Part shown: positions 1 through 9,779 of the stretch, piece by piece | Numbering within the stretch: the stretch's first letter is position 1 | How the letters are laid out: each line of letters opens with the position of its first letter | Source of the DNA: Argyresthia goedartella | Lineage: Eukaryota > Arthropoda > Insecta > Lepidoptera > Argyresthiidae | Direction: 5' to 3' | Assembly: GCA_949825045.1 (NCBI GenBank) | Contig: OX463813.1 | Span: 25,588,001 to 25,652,000 of the forward strand | DNA length: 64,000 nt | Notes under the pieces: model-generated | Database searches by the model: none | The model's input: only the letters and a program-made list of their open reading frames with translations | What the model was told of the DNA's origin: nothing | Made by a program: the position numbers and the translations under genes

Positions 1-460
1 AAAACTCATAAGATTATTACTAAAACAATAAAACAAAAAGAAGAATATAGGTCGGTATGTAGGCGCGCTGCACTGACGCGAAAAGGTCAAAGCTCAGTGT
101 TTATTGCTCGTTAAGAGCAGCACTGGTTTTCAGCCCTCACCTAGGAGACGCAGAGACTCAGCAGTTACATCCGAATGTGAATGTGAATGAAAAGAATAAT
201 AATAAAAAAGTGTCAGAAATAGATATATCCTTACAAGTGTTTAAAGATGTGGAAATAAATAAATACATTGCACATTAATATGTTTCAATACTTTCATGAG
301 TAGGATAGTACAAAATATACATGAAGATTAAATAAATAGGTACATAAGTATATTATGCCACGTGAGTAGTGAGTAGCAGAATGGGTATAGTGTGAATATG
401 TTTACTAAAATCATAAGATATCTAACTAAAAAATATATGAAAATGGCAGAGGTAGCCCGA
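1..460 (-). other. LINE-A 3' untranslated region
   Basis: No open frame is supported here. The stretch follows the RT stop codon of LINE-A on the minus strand and includes AATAAA-like A/T-rich sequence near 100-115. I cannot place the exact 3' end or a target-site duplication because the window begins here. Confidence 0.5.
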
Positions 461-2413
461 CTATCCAATGTTGTAAAGAGAAATTCCTAGTTTTTGCTTT
501 TGAATCAGGTGCGACTTCATATGTGTTTTGAAGGTGTATTTGGAGGTTAGATTTCTTTTGGGCGGCGGAATATCATTCCAACATTTGGTAGCTTGGAAGC
601 GGAAGCTACCTCTAAATGCCACCGTGCGATGAATATGACCTTCAAGAGGTGCTCGAATATCCCTCATGCCATATCTGGGGTGAGATGTTGCCACCTTTAA
701 TTTTAGGTACAGGTACTCAGGTTTTTTAAACTTGATGACATCAAACACTACACTTGAAAGGTGTAAGTGCCTACGCAGTTCCATTTTGAGCATTCCAGCA
801 GAGTTTAAGTATGGGGTTATATGACTACGAGGTGGTACATCAAAGCAAAACCTACAACAGGCATTTTGTATGCGCTGCACTAAACGCTGAGTCTTCAATA
901 GAAGACGCGGACCATAAACTATATCTCCGTAGTTGAGTCCAGATAAAATCAGTGACTCGCACAGAATAATACGTGCCCTTTCGCAGATAAGGTTACGGAT
1001 TTTGTACAAAACCCTTAAACGATACATACAACTCTTCACTAAATTCAAGACATGAGTTTCAAATCGTAGGTAAGTGTCAAATATGATTCCCAGATTCCTG
1101 GCCTCGTCAACACGCTCTAGAGTCTGGCCTTCAAGGATTAGCTGAGGATTAGAAATGAGATTTTTTTTAACTTGAACTTTACTCCCAAGAACCATAAACT
1201 TTGATTTCAAGGGATTGAGAATCAAGGAATTTTTATTTGACCAGGCATCTAACCTGCTTAGGTCTTCATTGATGAAGTTTGTCATGCAGTCAATATTAGA
1301 AGGCACATCAGAAATGTAAAGTTGAAGATCATCAGCGTAACAATGGAATTTGCAGTGCTTGATTTCATTCACCAAATCTGCTGCATATATAATAAATAAT
1401 AGAGGCCCTAAGATGGAACCCTGTGGAACACCCCGCAAAACTGGCTTTGGATCCGAGTACAAGGCACCACCACTGTCATTGGTCAGCTTAACATATTGGA
1501 AGCGTTGGTCGAGATAACTTTCAAACCATCCCACAGATAATGCATCCAGCCCATAGTAACGCAATTTCGACAGCAACAAGGTCGGGCTAATGCTGTCAAA
1601 TGCACAGCTATAATCTAGCAGTGTAAGAATAGTAGCCTTACCTACATCGATATTGCTCAAAATGTTATCAACAACATCAACCAACGCAGTAGTTGTGCCC
1701 CGCCCCCTTCGGAAACCTGACTGGAGGTCAGGCAAAATATTAGAGTCTTCTATATATTTGTATAATAGGGCATGCACCAGTTTTTCCAGCACTTTTGAAA
1801 GGAAGGGAAGCAAACTAATAGGTCTAAGTTCCTTGAGATTGGACGGGTTATCGACTTTAGGAAAAGGCATTACTATTGCTTTTTTCCATTGCTTGGGAAC
1901 TATGACGCTAGTAATTGACCTATTTATAATTGAGGTTATAACGCGCAGGGTTCTGGGGAGAGTCAGTATTATCATGTCTCTACTTATCCCATCATCTCCA
2001 ATTGCATTGGATTTGATAGAGATTATGTAATTGTATACTTTTTGTTCAGAAACTGGCACGAGATTAAATCTGGAATCACTATACCGATTGGAATTAAAGT
2101 ACGATAACAGAGGTTTAGGATCTTCACTAGCAAAAGGGAGAGATATAAAATGATCATTTATTTGATTTGGGTCACTGAAGCAATCAGGAAGTTTTTCACC
2201 ACGTCCATTATCTGCCAGAATATTTTGTTTCATATTTCGCCAGAATGTTTTGCCATCCAAGACTTCATAGTTAACTAAATGATTAAAGTAAGCACGTTTT
2301 TCATTGTATATACTAGATTCCACTAACTTTCTTAGATCTTTCCAGCTTTTCTTGTCAACGTCAGACTTAGTTTCGCGATACTTAACGTGAGCTTCATTAC
2401 GTAAATCGGTCAT
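461..2413 (-). pseudogene. LINE-A reverse transcriptase (C-terminal part of ORF2)
   Basis: This 650-residue open stretch encodes the RNA-dependent DNA polymerase of a LINE, which copies element RNA at the nicked chromosomal target. RT blocks appear in order: RPISLLPFLSK near residue 200, LLDYSCAFDSI near 267 with the first catalytic Asp, [13 protein letters not shown] near 335, and YADDLQLY near 361 with the catalytic Asp pair. The C-terminal PRYGMRD and W-NDIPP segments are typical of Jockey-superfamily LINEs. RT is uninterrupted, but its frame differs from that of the upstream endonuclease. The first Met is internal to the original ORF2. Translation of 2414-2627 in the third frame gives a plausible linker, implying two frameshifts, near 2640 and 2472. 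Confidence 0.88.
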
Positions 2414-2627
2414 AAGTCTTATGTTATCAGTGATCCAAGGTAGAGTGTGATGATATTTAATTTTACCACCTTGACTGGTGCAAAAATATTATAATGAGTC
2501 AAGAGCAAGCAGTTAAATCTATCGACCATATCATCAAGAGTAGGCAAGTCAATGATAGATTCCCAATCCAGCAAGTCCAATTCGCGATTGAATCGATCAA
2601 AGTCTATGTCTTTAATGGGACGATAAG

Positions 2628-3326
2628 TTATACAGCGGGGCGGTATTTTTCTTTCTTGAATGCCAATGTTACATTTACCATAGCGTAACCAAAGGAACCG
2701 GTGATATTTGAGAAAGTGACTTCGCGCACCTTAGCATTTGTGCAAACAACGTCTATTAAAGTTGCAGACTCAGAAGTACAATGCGTTGGCTCATTAACTA
2801 CTTGTTTAAGATCCATATATGTCAGGAATTGTTGTAATTTTCTGGTATGGCAGTTAAGAGAATCGGTGAAGTAAATATTAAAATCTCCAAGCAAAACTAC
2901 ATGATCATACTGAGCGAAACTCGTGATTGAGTCAGTTAGTGCATCAAAAAAGTCATCCACACCAACCCACTGAGGTCTATAAGCAGTTCCTATTACAACA
3001 TGTTGACCATTAATTTTAGTTGATAGCCACATTTGTCCAATATCCGCAGTAGGATACTTTTCATACCGAACGCGCACATCTTGCTTAATGTAAAACGCCA
3101 CTGCGCCCCCCCTCCCCCCTCGCACATGCTCGGGTCTAGGGGTACAGCGCAGATGATAGCCTGGGACGACAGGCGCTCGCGCTTGCTGATCGATAGGAAG
3201 CCAAGTTTCGTTGATTGCAATAATGTCGGGGTTATTTTGAGTCATAGCGATTAAGAAATCGTTGTGACCGGTATACAAGGAACCTGCATTAAAAAGCCCT
3301 AACTTGAGGTATTTGTTCTTATCCAT
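2628..3326 (-). pseudogene. LINE-A apurinic-like endonuclease (N-terminal part of ORF2)
   Basis: This is the N-terminal endonuclease/exonuclease/phosphatase-fold domain of LINE-A ORF2, which nicks target DNA. Visible motifs are INETWLP (catalytic Glu), GTAYRPQW, LLGDFNIY and LIDVVCTN. The usual C-terminal SDH motif is not recognisable: the position reads roughly ITGSFGYAM, so activity would be doubtful. The Met at 3326 fits an ORF2 start (MDKNKYLKLGLFNAGSL). The frame ends in TAA at 2628-2630, just before the reading continues in another frame towards the RT, so this is a frameshifted half of one gene. Confidence 0.82.
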
Positions 3327-3541
3327 TTTTTATGTTTATGGACATAGAAGAGTGCAAAAGTGAGACAAAAATACATTGGCCAATCAAAGAAGCAGCTATG
3401 TAATAACAGGTGCAAGTAAACATCGTAAAAAATATTGAAATTGAAAATTTAATTTGATTATTATTTAGATTAAGAAAATTTATTTGCATAACAAATGGTG
3501 AGGAAATAATTTTTATTATATGTCGTGCTTTGTCCTTTGAG

Positions 3542-3682
3542 ATTAGCAATGACACTTGTAGTACCGCGTAGTGTACGCCTTTCACACACTATATTTTTGG
3601 AATCCTTTATTTGAATCCATTTTTTTTTTTTTTTGGGGTAGTTGTGTATCACCTCACCCGCGCGCATTTTGCAACCTTCATT
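3542..3682 (+). repeat. DIRS left inverted terminal repeat
   Basis: The reverse complement of this stretch reappears at 8566-8702. Shared landmarks include ATTAGCAATGACACTTGTAG, the CGTGTACGCCTTTCACACAC-like segment, a T-run opposite an A-run, and GGTAGTTGTGTATCACCTCA. The arms differ by small indels, mainly in homopolymers, and a few substitutions. Confidence 0.93.
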
Positions 3683-3787
3683 CGCGTTCTAGTGCTCCGC
3701 CTTTCCATACGTTGCGCCCGCGTTCCGACCGCATCCCTATTCTAGTAGCTGTTGTTGTGAATTTTGAACTCTTGGTGAACTGTTGGA

Positions 3788-3956
3788 ATGCCGCGGAAAA
3801 GAAAACACCGCGACGACGACGACGATGTCGCAGTTGAACGAAAAATAAGAAAGCTGCAAAGAAAACTAGCACGAAGACGGCACCGGCGAAACAAAAAAGA
3901 TTCCGACGATACGTCGTCATCGCGAGGTTCCACGCCTTCGAGGTCATACCCGCCAG
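3788..3956 (+). CDS. DIRS gag exon 1 (basic N-terminus), putative
   Basis: The frame opens with ATG at 3788 and encodes a very basic, Asp-rich leader: MPRKRKHRDDDDDVAVERKI, then KLQRKLARRRHRRNKK and a Ser/Thr-rich segment. Such charge fits a nucleic-acid-binding or nuclear-localisation segment of a Gag-like protein. The exon ends in CCAG|GTACGC at 3956/3957 after 56 codons plus one base. Joining that base to the acceptor at 4554 gives an in-frame GAC codon that enters the long gag frame. Without splicing the frame reaches a stop at 4067-4069. Splicing is inferred; no transcript is available. Confidence 0.62.
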
Positions 3957-4553
3957 GTACGCACGTCCAGAATAGGGACGTGACTTACTTTTTACACATC
4001 GCATCTATGGTGCCAACATTGATATTGCAATTTGAACACTATTTTCGTTACAAGAAGATTGTACTCTAAGAACGATTACATGATTATACCAACCAAATTA
4101 TTCAATTGCAAATAAATAAACATTGTGTTTATACTTTATTGGTTTTGTAATCATGCTAAAGTAGATAAAGCGGACAGCACATTGGGGCTGTTTCATTCTA
4201 CCTATGTACCTATATAGTCTATAGCGGCCAGTACAATGGGACTGGTTCACAGACTTATTACGTACATACTTACAAGTTAGGTGTTGAGTTGTCGAATTGC
4301 AAGATCAATAAGTTAGCAAAGTAGTAGAATTAGCGAACAGTACTGTTGGGGACTGTTTCATCTGCATACTTGCTAACGTCACAGTCTTAAGCGGCCATTA
4401 CTAGTGGAATGGTTCATGACTGATGTTACCTGAGGACTAGCTCCTTGTTTCTATAGGCATATATTGATATCCTCAGGCTGGCTATAGCGACTAGTACTAG
4501 GGACTAGTTCAAGTTAGACTGAATTATCATTGCTTTGGTCTCGTTATTTTCAG
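3957..4553 (+). other. Putative phase-1 intron of DIRS gag
   Basis: A 597-bp GT...AG interval with donor CAG|GTACGC at 3957 and acceptor TTATTTTCAG ending at 4553. The long gag frame has no ATG near its beginning: its first in-frame Met after 4554 lies far inside the protein. A spliced ATG exon is therefore the simplest way to translate it. The intron holds the five covarying hairpins at 4161-4517. Confidence 0.6.
4161..4517 (+). ncRNA. Five covarying RNA hairpin units inside the DIRS gag intron
   Basis: Five units of about 40 nt share one fold: a 5-bp outer stem, 3-4 A/T-rich bases, the motif AGCGR, a 5-bp inner stem, an apical loop starting AC and ending GG, then TTCA and the outer stem. 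Unit positions are 4161-4201, 4216-4255, 4324-4365, 4382-4422 and 4478-4517. Inner stems are ACAGC/GCTGT, CCAGT/ACTGG, ACAGT/ACTGT, CCATT/AATGG and CTAGT/ACTAG. Outer stems are GTAGA/TCTAC, AGTCT/AGACT, GTAGA/TCTGC, CAGTC/GACTG and CTGGC/GTTAG. Every stem position pairs in all five. Three pairs are G-U wobbles, possible only in sense-strand RNA. I match it to no known ribozyme or riboswitch. Function is unknown. Confidence 0.82.
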
Positions 4554-5464
4554 ACATCGAAATAGTACAACCAGCATTCAGCGATTATGAGCCTGACGAG
4601 CTGACAGACCCAATCCTACCGGTCGAAACTAGTCAGACTGATGAAACGACGGTGCCGCTATCTACAGACACGGCCAAAGCTGCCATCCCAGACGAGACTA
4701 ATACAATTGATTTTGACATATTACAGCTTCTAGGAGATGATCCCACGGTTATTAACACTTACGGGAAGGAGATACAAAAGGACATAGCAGTTCGGCTTGA
4801 ACACTACGCCACAACAGGGCTCACTAAAGAAGCCCGAAAAGTATTGAAAGAGAAGTATCTTACACCTAGTAACTGTAAGTTAATCGACCCGCCTGTCCTT
4901 AACGGAGAGATCAAAGCAGCAGTTAGCGATACGATGACCAGGCGTGATAAATCTATTGAAGAAGGACAAACATATCTGACGGTAGCTATAGCATGCCTGA
5001 GCGAAGTCTTATCCAATTTGATTTCGACAAAGGACAAGGACATGAAAATGGTAAAAACTTTGATGGATGCGTGCAAAATTTTATGTTACTGCCAACATGC
5101 ACACTCGAAAACACGTAAACAATTTATCCTAACTGCTTTGAAAACTGAGATGAAATCACAACTTCAAAACACCAAAATTGACCAGTACCTCTTCAGTGAA
5201 AATTTAGCTGACACTTTAAAATCAGCTAAAACCATAAATAAATCCGGCGCAGAACTGAAGTCCAGTCAAGTACCCAAGCCTCAACCAAGCAAAATGCCAG
5301 CGCCAGCGAAGCGTTTAAACTGGAAGGGTCCTCTTCCGCCTCGCAGGCAGCAGGGAGTTCAAAGGACGAAGGAGCTTGCCACGACTTCGATGAAGAATCG
5401 GCCGGGTCGCTTTTCGAAACCATCGTCGTATCGGCAACCCAATCAGCAGTACCATCGCAGATAA
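4554..5464 (+). CDS. DIRS Gag-like protein, main exon
   Basis: About 303 codons that continue the exon-1 frame and end in TAA at 5462-5464. The start is acidic (EIVQPAFSDYEPDELTDP), the middle probably helical (KEIQKDIAVRLEHYATTGL, LTPSNCKLIDPPVLN), and the tail Pro/Arg/Gln-rich (PQPSKMPAPAKRLNWKGPLP, RRQQGVQR). The LTPSNCKLIDPP-like block and basic tail suit the Gag/ORF1 seen upstream of RT in animal DIRS elements, which is presumed to package RNA. No zinc knuckle is visible. The exon is intact. The RT frame follows within about 110 bp, and RT probably initiates in an overlapping frame upstream of 5578. Confidence 0.72.
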
Positions 5465-5577
5465 TCCCGCTAAACTATGCCGGTAGGCTTGCGTTACATT
5501 ATGACATCGAGATTATTAACTGAAGATCCGCTTATTCTTTCATATATTGAGGATATAAAATACCATTTTCTCGTCCT

Positions 5578-6323
5578 GTGACACAGAAGGCTTTACCAAA
5601 ATTCCAAAATTACTCTGTAGCTGACAAAAAACAATTTAGGACAGCGATTGACAATCTGTTATCAATAGAAGCAGTATCAAAATGTATTGTTTGTCATGAT
5701 CAATATCTATCAAGTATCTTCTTGATCCCAAAGCCCAATGGAAAAATGAGATTGATATTAAACTTAAAATCTCTTAATAAATTCATTGACACAGCTCACT
5801 TTAAAATTGAGGACTTGCGTACAGCATTAAAATTAATATCGAGGAATAGTTTCATGAGTACGCTCGATTTGAAAGATGCATATTTCTTGATAAAAATCCA
5901 TCCTCATTTCAAAAAATATTTGAGATTTCAGTGGGAGCAAGATACTTACGAATTCAACGTTTTGCCTTTCGGCCTTAATACAGCACCGTTTGTGTTCACC
6001 AAAATCTTGAAACCGGTTGTAAAACTTCTTCGCCTTAAGGGTTATCTATCTACTGTTTATTTAGATTATTTTGGCCAGTCTTACGATGAATGTGTTAAGA
6101 ACATATGCGATACAAAAAGACTATTGGCTTTATCATTAACGAAGGAAAAAGCTGCCTTACTCCCAATAAAATTTGTAAATTCCTAGGATATGTAATTGAC
6201 TCGCAAAAGTTCCAGGTTAGTCTTCCTGTAGAAAAGGCAAAACGTATCCAAACTGAGATTACTAAGTATCTTAAACTCAAGAGATGCAAAATAAGAGATT
6301 TTGCCAGTTTTGAGGGTCTTTAA
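5578..6323 (+). pseudogene. DIRS reverse transcriptase
   Basis: The RT has DIRS-type motifs: SSIFLIPKPNGKMRLILNLK, STLDLKDAYFLIKIHP (first catalytic Asp) and FNVLPFGLNTAPFVFTK. The catalytic box, normally YLDD in this family, reads YLDYFGQ near 6057-6080, so the second metal-binding Asp is replaced by Tyr. A frameshift near 6108 moves the reading to the next frame (TIGFIINEGKS at about 6118), and an in-frame TAA at 6321-6323 follows FASFEGL. No ATG begins the domain. The frame has a TGA just upstream, near 5545, which is probably another lesion. The gene must be inactive in this copy. Confidence 0.88.
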
Positions 6324-7319
6324 GTTTCGGCCTGCCCTGCCATTGAATACGGTTGGCTTTATACAGAGCTCTTTGAACGCTGTAAATTTTTAAGCTTGAT
6401 CAAAGATAATGATTATGACAGCTACATAACGATACCTGATAACATAATTCCGGATTTACGTTGGTGGAAATATGCAATTTCCCACTCGGTAAAGACTATC
6501 AAAACTGACGAATTTTGCCTGGAAATCTATTCTGATGCCTCAAAAACGGGGTGGGGGATTGCGTGTGGAGAAGAAACCGCAAGTGGACTATGGAGTGAGG
6601 AGGAACGATTACAACATATTAATTATCTCGAAATATTGGCTGCATATTTTGGTCTAAAAATATTTGCAAATAGTTTAACAAATTGTCAAATCTTATTACG
6701 AATAGACAACACCACTGCCATATCATATGTGAATAGAATGGGTGGGAATCAATATCCACACTTAACAGATGTTACGAAACAGTTATGGCAGTGGTGTGAA
6801 CGTCGAAGCATACATGTTTATGCTACATATATTCGATCATCTGATAATGTAATCGCTGATGCCGAATCAAGACGCATACACCCAGATATAGAATGGGAGC
6901 TAAGTGATTATGTCTTTAAAAGGATAATTACAAAGTTTCAACCACCTGTTGTAGACTTATTTGCCAGCAGAGTCAATAAGAAATGTACTGTTTACGTCTC
7001 ATGGCATAAAGATCCGGACGCATTTGCAATCAATGCTTTCACAATATCCTGGTCCAATCTTTATTTTTATGCGTTCCCTCCTTTCACCATGATCCTTAAG
7101 TCGTTGCGAAAGATAATCACTGATAAAGCTAGGGGCATCATGGTGGTACCGTACTGGCCCACCCAACCATGGTTCCCTCTATTTAAGAGGTTATTAAAAT
7201 CAGAATTATTGTTATTCATTTCAGATGATAACTTAATCGTTTCTCCTTATTCCAGCTATCGACAAATCCACACCCAGATTACCCTGGTAGCAGGAATATT
7301 GTCGAACAAGCCATGTTAA
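6324..7319 (+). pseudogene. DIRS RNase H and downstream methyltransferase-like domain
   Basis: The frame continues in phase from the RT stop: VSACPAIEYGW is the conserved junction. RNase H follows with EIYSDASKTGWGI (Asp), NYLEILAAYFGL (Glu), LLRIDNTTAISYVN (Asp) and RSSDNVIADAESR (Asp). Beyond it, PPVVDLFASRVNKKC and YFYAFPPFTMI mark the segment of DIRS polyproteins often annotated as a Dam-like methyltransferase domain, though its activity is unproven. It ends in TAA at 7317-7319. All four RNase H acidic residues are present, so damage here is limited to the upstream stop. Confidence 0.87.
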
Positions 7320-8263
7320 GAAGAAATATGCCATCAGCCGCAATGGACATTATGGCCTCTTCCTTATCGGACAATACGAGGTCTATTTTAAGAAATGGTT
7401 TCTGTTTTGCAATCAAAATAATCTGGATATGTATGAAACACCTTTTTCTAATGTGATTACCTTCTTAACGCAATTATTTGAAGCTGGTGCCCAATATGGT
7501 ACTTTAAATACTTGCCGTTCTGCATTATCTTTGATAATACTAAACAATATCGGAGATGATTGTAATTTGAAGAGGTTCTTTAAGGGCATATTCCGTTTAA
7601 TGCCTCCTTTGCCGAGGTATAACACTACTTGGGACACTACCTTGGTTCTTAACTACGACGCTATATTGGTATCCAAATGAAGGCTTGACTATCCAAAAAA
7701 AATAATATTTTAAACTAGTTACGCTTCTCGCCTTAATTACGGCTCACAGATCTCAAACAATGTCAAAAATTAGAGTTTGCAACATCGAGTCACAATCCAC
7801 AAAGGTCATCATAAAAATTCCAGACCTGATTAAAACATCTCGCGTTGGAGCGTCCCAACCGATATTATCTATACCGTTTTTCGATGAACGGCCCGAAATA
7901 TGCCCTGCAAGAACATTAAATGCATACTTAGATTTAACAAATGCAATGCGTGCGGATATTGATAATTTATTCATTAGTATAAGAAAGCCCTATAGGGCAG
8001 TAGGTTCACAAACTTTGAGCCGTTGGGTTAAATCTACCCTAGATATGTGTGGCATTGATGTGTCTGTTTATTCCGCACATAGTACGCGGCATGCCGCTAC
8101 ATCTGCAGCTCGTTCCTTAGGTGTCAGTCTTGACAGAATAAGAAAAACAGCTGGCTGGAGTGCTAACTCCAACACTTTTGCCAAATTTTATAGCAAAACG
8201 GTAGATAATTATTGTAATGACGATTCATTTGCTAGAACATTATTAAGTAAATCGAACAATTGA
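7310..8263 (+). pseudogene. DIRS tyrosine recombinase
   Basis: A tyrosine recombinase replaces an integrase in DIRS elements. Pieces lie in shifted frames: an N-terminal segment from about 7312 (MLRRNMPSAAMDIM), a core-binding segment at 7372-7680 (QYEVYFKKWFLF, TCRSALSLIILNN), and the catalytic domain from about 7708 to 8263. Catalytic residues are visible: the first Arg in ITAHRSQT, His and Arg in HSTRHAATSAARS, Trp in KTAGWS, and the nucleophile Tyr in FAKFYSKT. At least two frameshifts (near 7370 and 7680-7705) break the frame, so the catalytic set is complete but not translatable as one protein. Confidence 0.88.
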
Positions 8264-8348
8264 AAGCAATTGGTCTATTGTTATCATTTCTTAATTATAT
8301 CTGGTTCCATCCGATAGTGATATATTTCACGATTAGCTCTAAAAGTCT

Positions 8349-8452
8349 ACAAGTGTCATTGCTAATCTCAAAGGACAAAGCACGACATATAATTAATGAT
8401 TAAACGAACTTACCTGTACGTGAAGTTCTATCATAATTATAGGAGTGCTTTG
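8349..8452 (+). repeat. DIRS internal complementary region
   Basis: Bases 8349-8393 are the reverse complement of the left outer end, 3515-3559. Bases 8390-8452 are the reverse complement of the right outer end, 8712-8774. The two halves overlap by TAAT, which marks the circle junction expected of DIRS elements. In the DIRS-1 model this region templates completion of the terminal sequences. Confidence 0.93.
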
Positions 8453-8565
8453 TCCGAAGAGATTAGCAAACCCTCCCACAATTGCTTCTACAAATCTACA
8501 CCCTCTGAAGTAAGATCGTGAAATACTTTTTTATTGGAATTATATAAATACGTATCTCTGAACTA

Positions 8566-8702
8566 AATGAAGGTTGCAAAATGCGCGTGGGTGAGGTGAT
8601 ACACAACTACCCCAAAAAAAAAAAAGGATTCAAATAAAGGATTCTAAAAATATAGTGTGTGAAAGGCGTACACTACGCGGTACTACAAGTGTCATTGCTA
8701 AT
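8566..8702 (-). repeat. DIRS right inverted terminal repeat
   Basis: Reverse complement of the left repeat at 3542-3682. It starts AATGAAGGTTGCAAAATGCG and ends GTCATTGCTAAT, with a shorter A-run opposite the T-run of the left copy. Confidence 0.93.
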
Positions 8703-8774
8703 GTTTTCGTTCAAAGCACTCCTATAATTATGATAGAACTTCACGTACAGGTAAGTTCGTTTAATCATTAATTA

Positions 8775-9774
8775 TGCGCTTCAATTTATGTATTGTTATC
8801 ATCATTTAAAAGTTTACTATAAACTTTGTATTGGATGAAAAATATTCAAGTTTGATAAATATCACTTCCTTTTTAGCGTTTCAATAATTTTATATTATTC
8901 GATACATTTTTAAATCGGAGAGTTTTATCGGGATATTCTTGGGAATTTATAGTTATATATTTTTTATTATATTTTATTTATTGAAGAAAAATCACACAGC
9001 CATTCTAATAAGGAAGTCTTAATACATAGTCTAAGAGTGAGGAAATTACTGGATTTAACTATGTAACCCAGATATATATGACAAAAGACAAAAGATAAAA
9101 GACAAAAAAAAACAGTGAAGAATTTCCACCGAAGACATGCCACAGTTTTTTGCAGGTGTGTGTGTGTACGTGGGGTTTAAGGGCTGAGAAAGGGCCAATG
9201 GCATTGAGAATTAGACAAAGAAAACAAACACCCGTCGCATCGCGTCGAAGCAGACTGACGCATGCTCCCGCGCAGAGCCCCGCGGGGCAGCCCTAGCTCC
9301 GAGACCAAGATAATTATAGAAAATATTACCAAACTCCTGTAATAATAACATTAAAAATAAAATAAAACAAATAAAGAATTTCCCTTTTTTTACTTATTTT
9401 TGCGTGTAAGTTTCATATAGGAAACTGATTTCGTCTCCGAGCGCTTGTTCATTTAGTTGAATATTAATGCATTGCGAAATATATTTCTAAGTATTAAATA
9501 TAACTGATATCCGCTAATTTTAAAAGTCCATTCTTATCTCTGATAGACCTTTTATAACATATATTTAACATTTATCCTACATTTTTATGTTGTCTAGTTT
9601 AGCCTAGAATTGAAGGTAAAGATGCATTTCTTTGTTCGCGTCCCCTGGCGCCGGCCATATTTAATCCCTGTAATGGTGTGTACTAGAGTGTGTGCGTGTG
9701 TGTGTGTGGGGGGGGGTGACTTAATGTGGAAGCCAAACACATAAGATAGGTAGGTAACTATTTAGCAATATAAT
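8775..9774. other. Non-coding flank; GT-rich microsatellite at 9683-9716
   Basis: I see no gene. The stretch is AT-rich, with an A/G-rich run of short AAAAGACA-like units near 9078-9112 and a GT/G microsatellite near 9683-9716. A C/G-richer patch near 9230-9300 followed by an A-rich run may be a LINE end, but I cannot identify it. Confidence 0.5.
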
Positions 9775-9779
9775 ACAAT

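Larger units (their letters stand above)
1..3340 (-). mobile_element. LINE-A: non-LTR retrotransposon, CR1/Jockey group, ORF1 absent
   Basis: This is a non-LTR retrotransposon read on the minus strand. An apurinic-type endonuclease (2628-3326) is followed by reverse transcriptase (461-2413) and a 3' untranslated tail that runs off the window start. I see no ORF1 upstream of the endonuclease, so the copy is probably 5'-truncated. The DIRS element begins less than 200 bp upstream of the endonuclease start. Clade is inferred from RT and C-terminal motifs only; it could be a sister clade within the Jockey superfamily. Confidence 0.85.
3515..8774 (+). mobile_element. DIRS-like tyrosine-recombinase retrotransposon, ends complete
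   Basis: A 5.26-kb element with the full DIRS architecture. It has inverted terminal repeats (3542-3682 and 8566-8702). Its internal complementary region (8349-8452) matches the reverse complements of the outermost left end (3515-3559) and right end (8712-8774). The coding order is Gag, RT, RNase H with the DIRS-specific downstream domain, and tyrosine recombinase. DIRS elements are known to replicate through a circular DNA intermediate and to integrate by recombinase without target duplication. Lesions (frameshifts, a TAA at 6321-6323, RT YLDD changed to YLDY) make this copy non-autonomous. Boundaries come from the left and right matches meeting in the internal region with a 4-bp overlap. 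Confidence 0.93.

Noticed and set aside
1653..2030. 125-codon plus-strand frame
   Set aside because: Antisense shadow of the LINE-A RT.
3571..4004. Overlapping Arg/Ser-rich frames on both strands near the DIRS left end
   Set aside because: They read through the inverted terminal repeat and the antisense of gag exon 1. Only the exon-1 frame is consistent with splicing into gag.
4161..4517. Hammerhead, twister or iron-responsive-element identity for the hairpins
   Set aside because: The CUGANGA/GAAA hammerhead core is absent on both strands, the twister core is not matched, and the loop lacks CAGUG.
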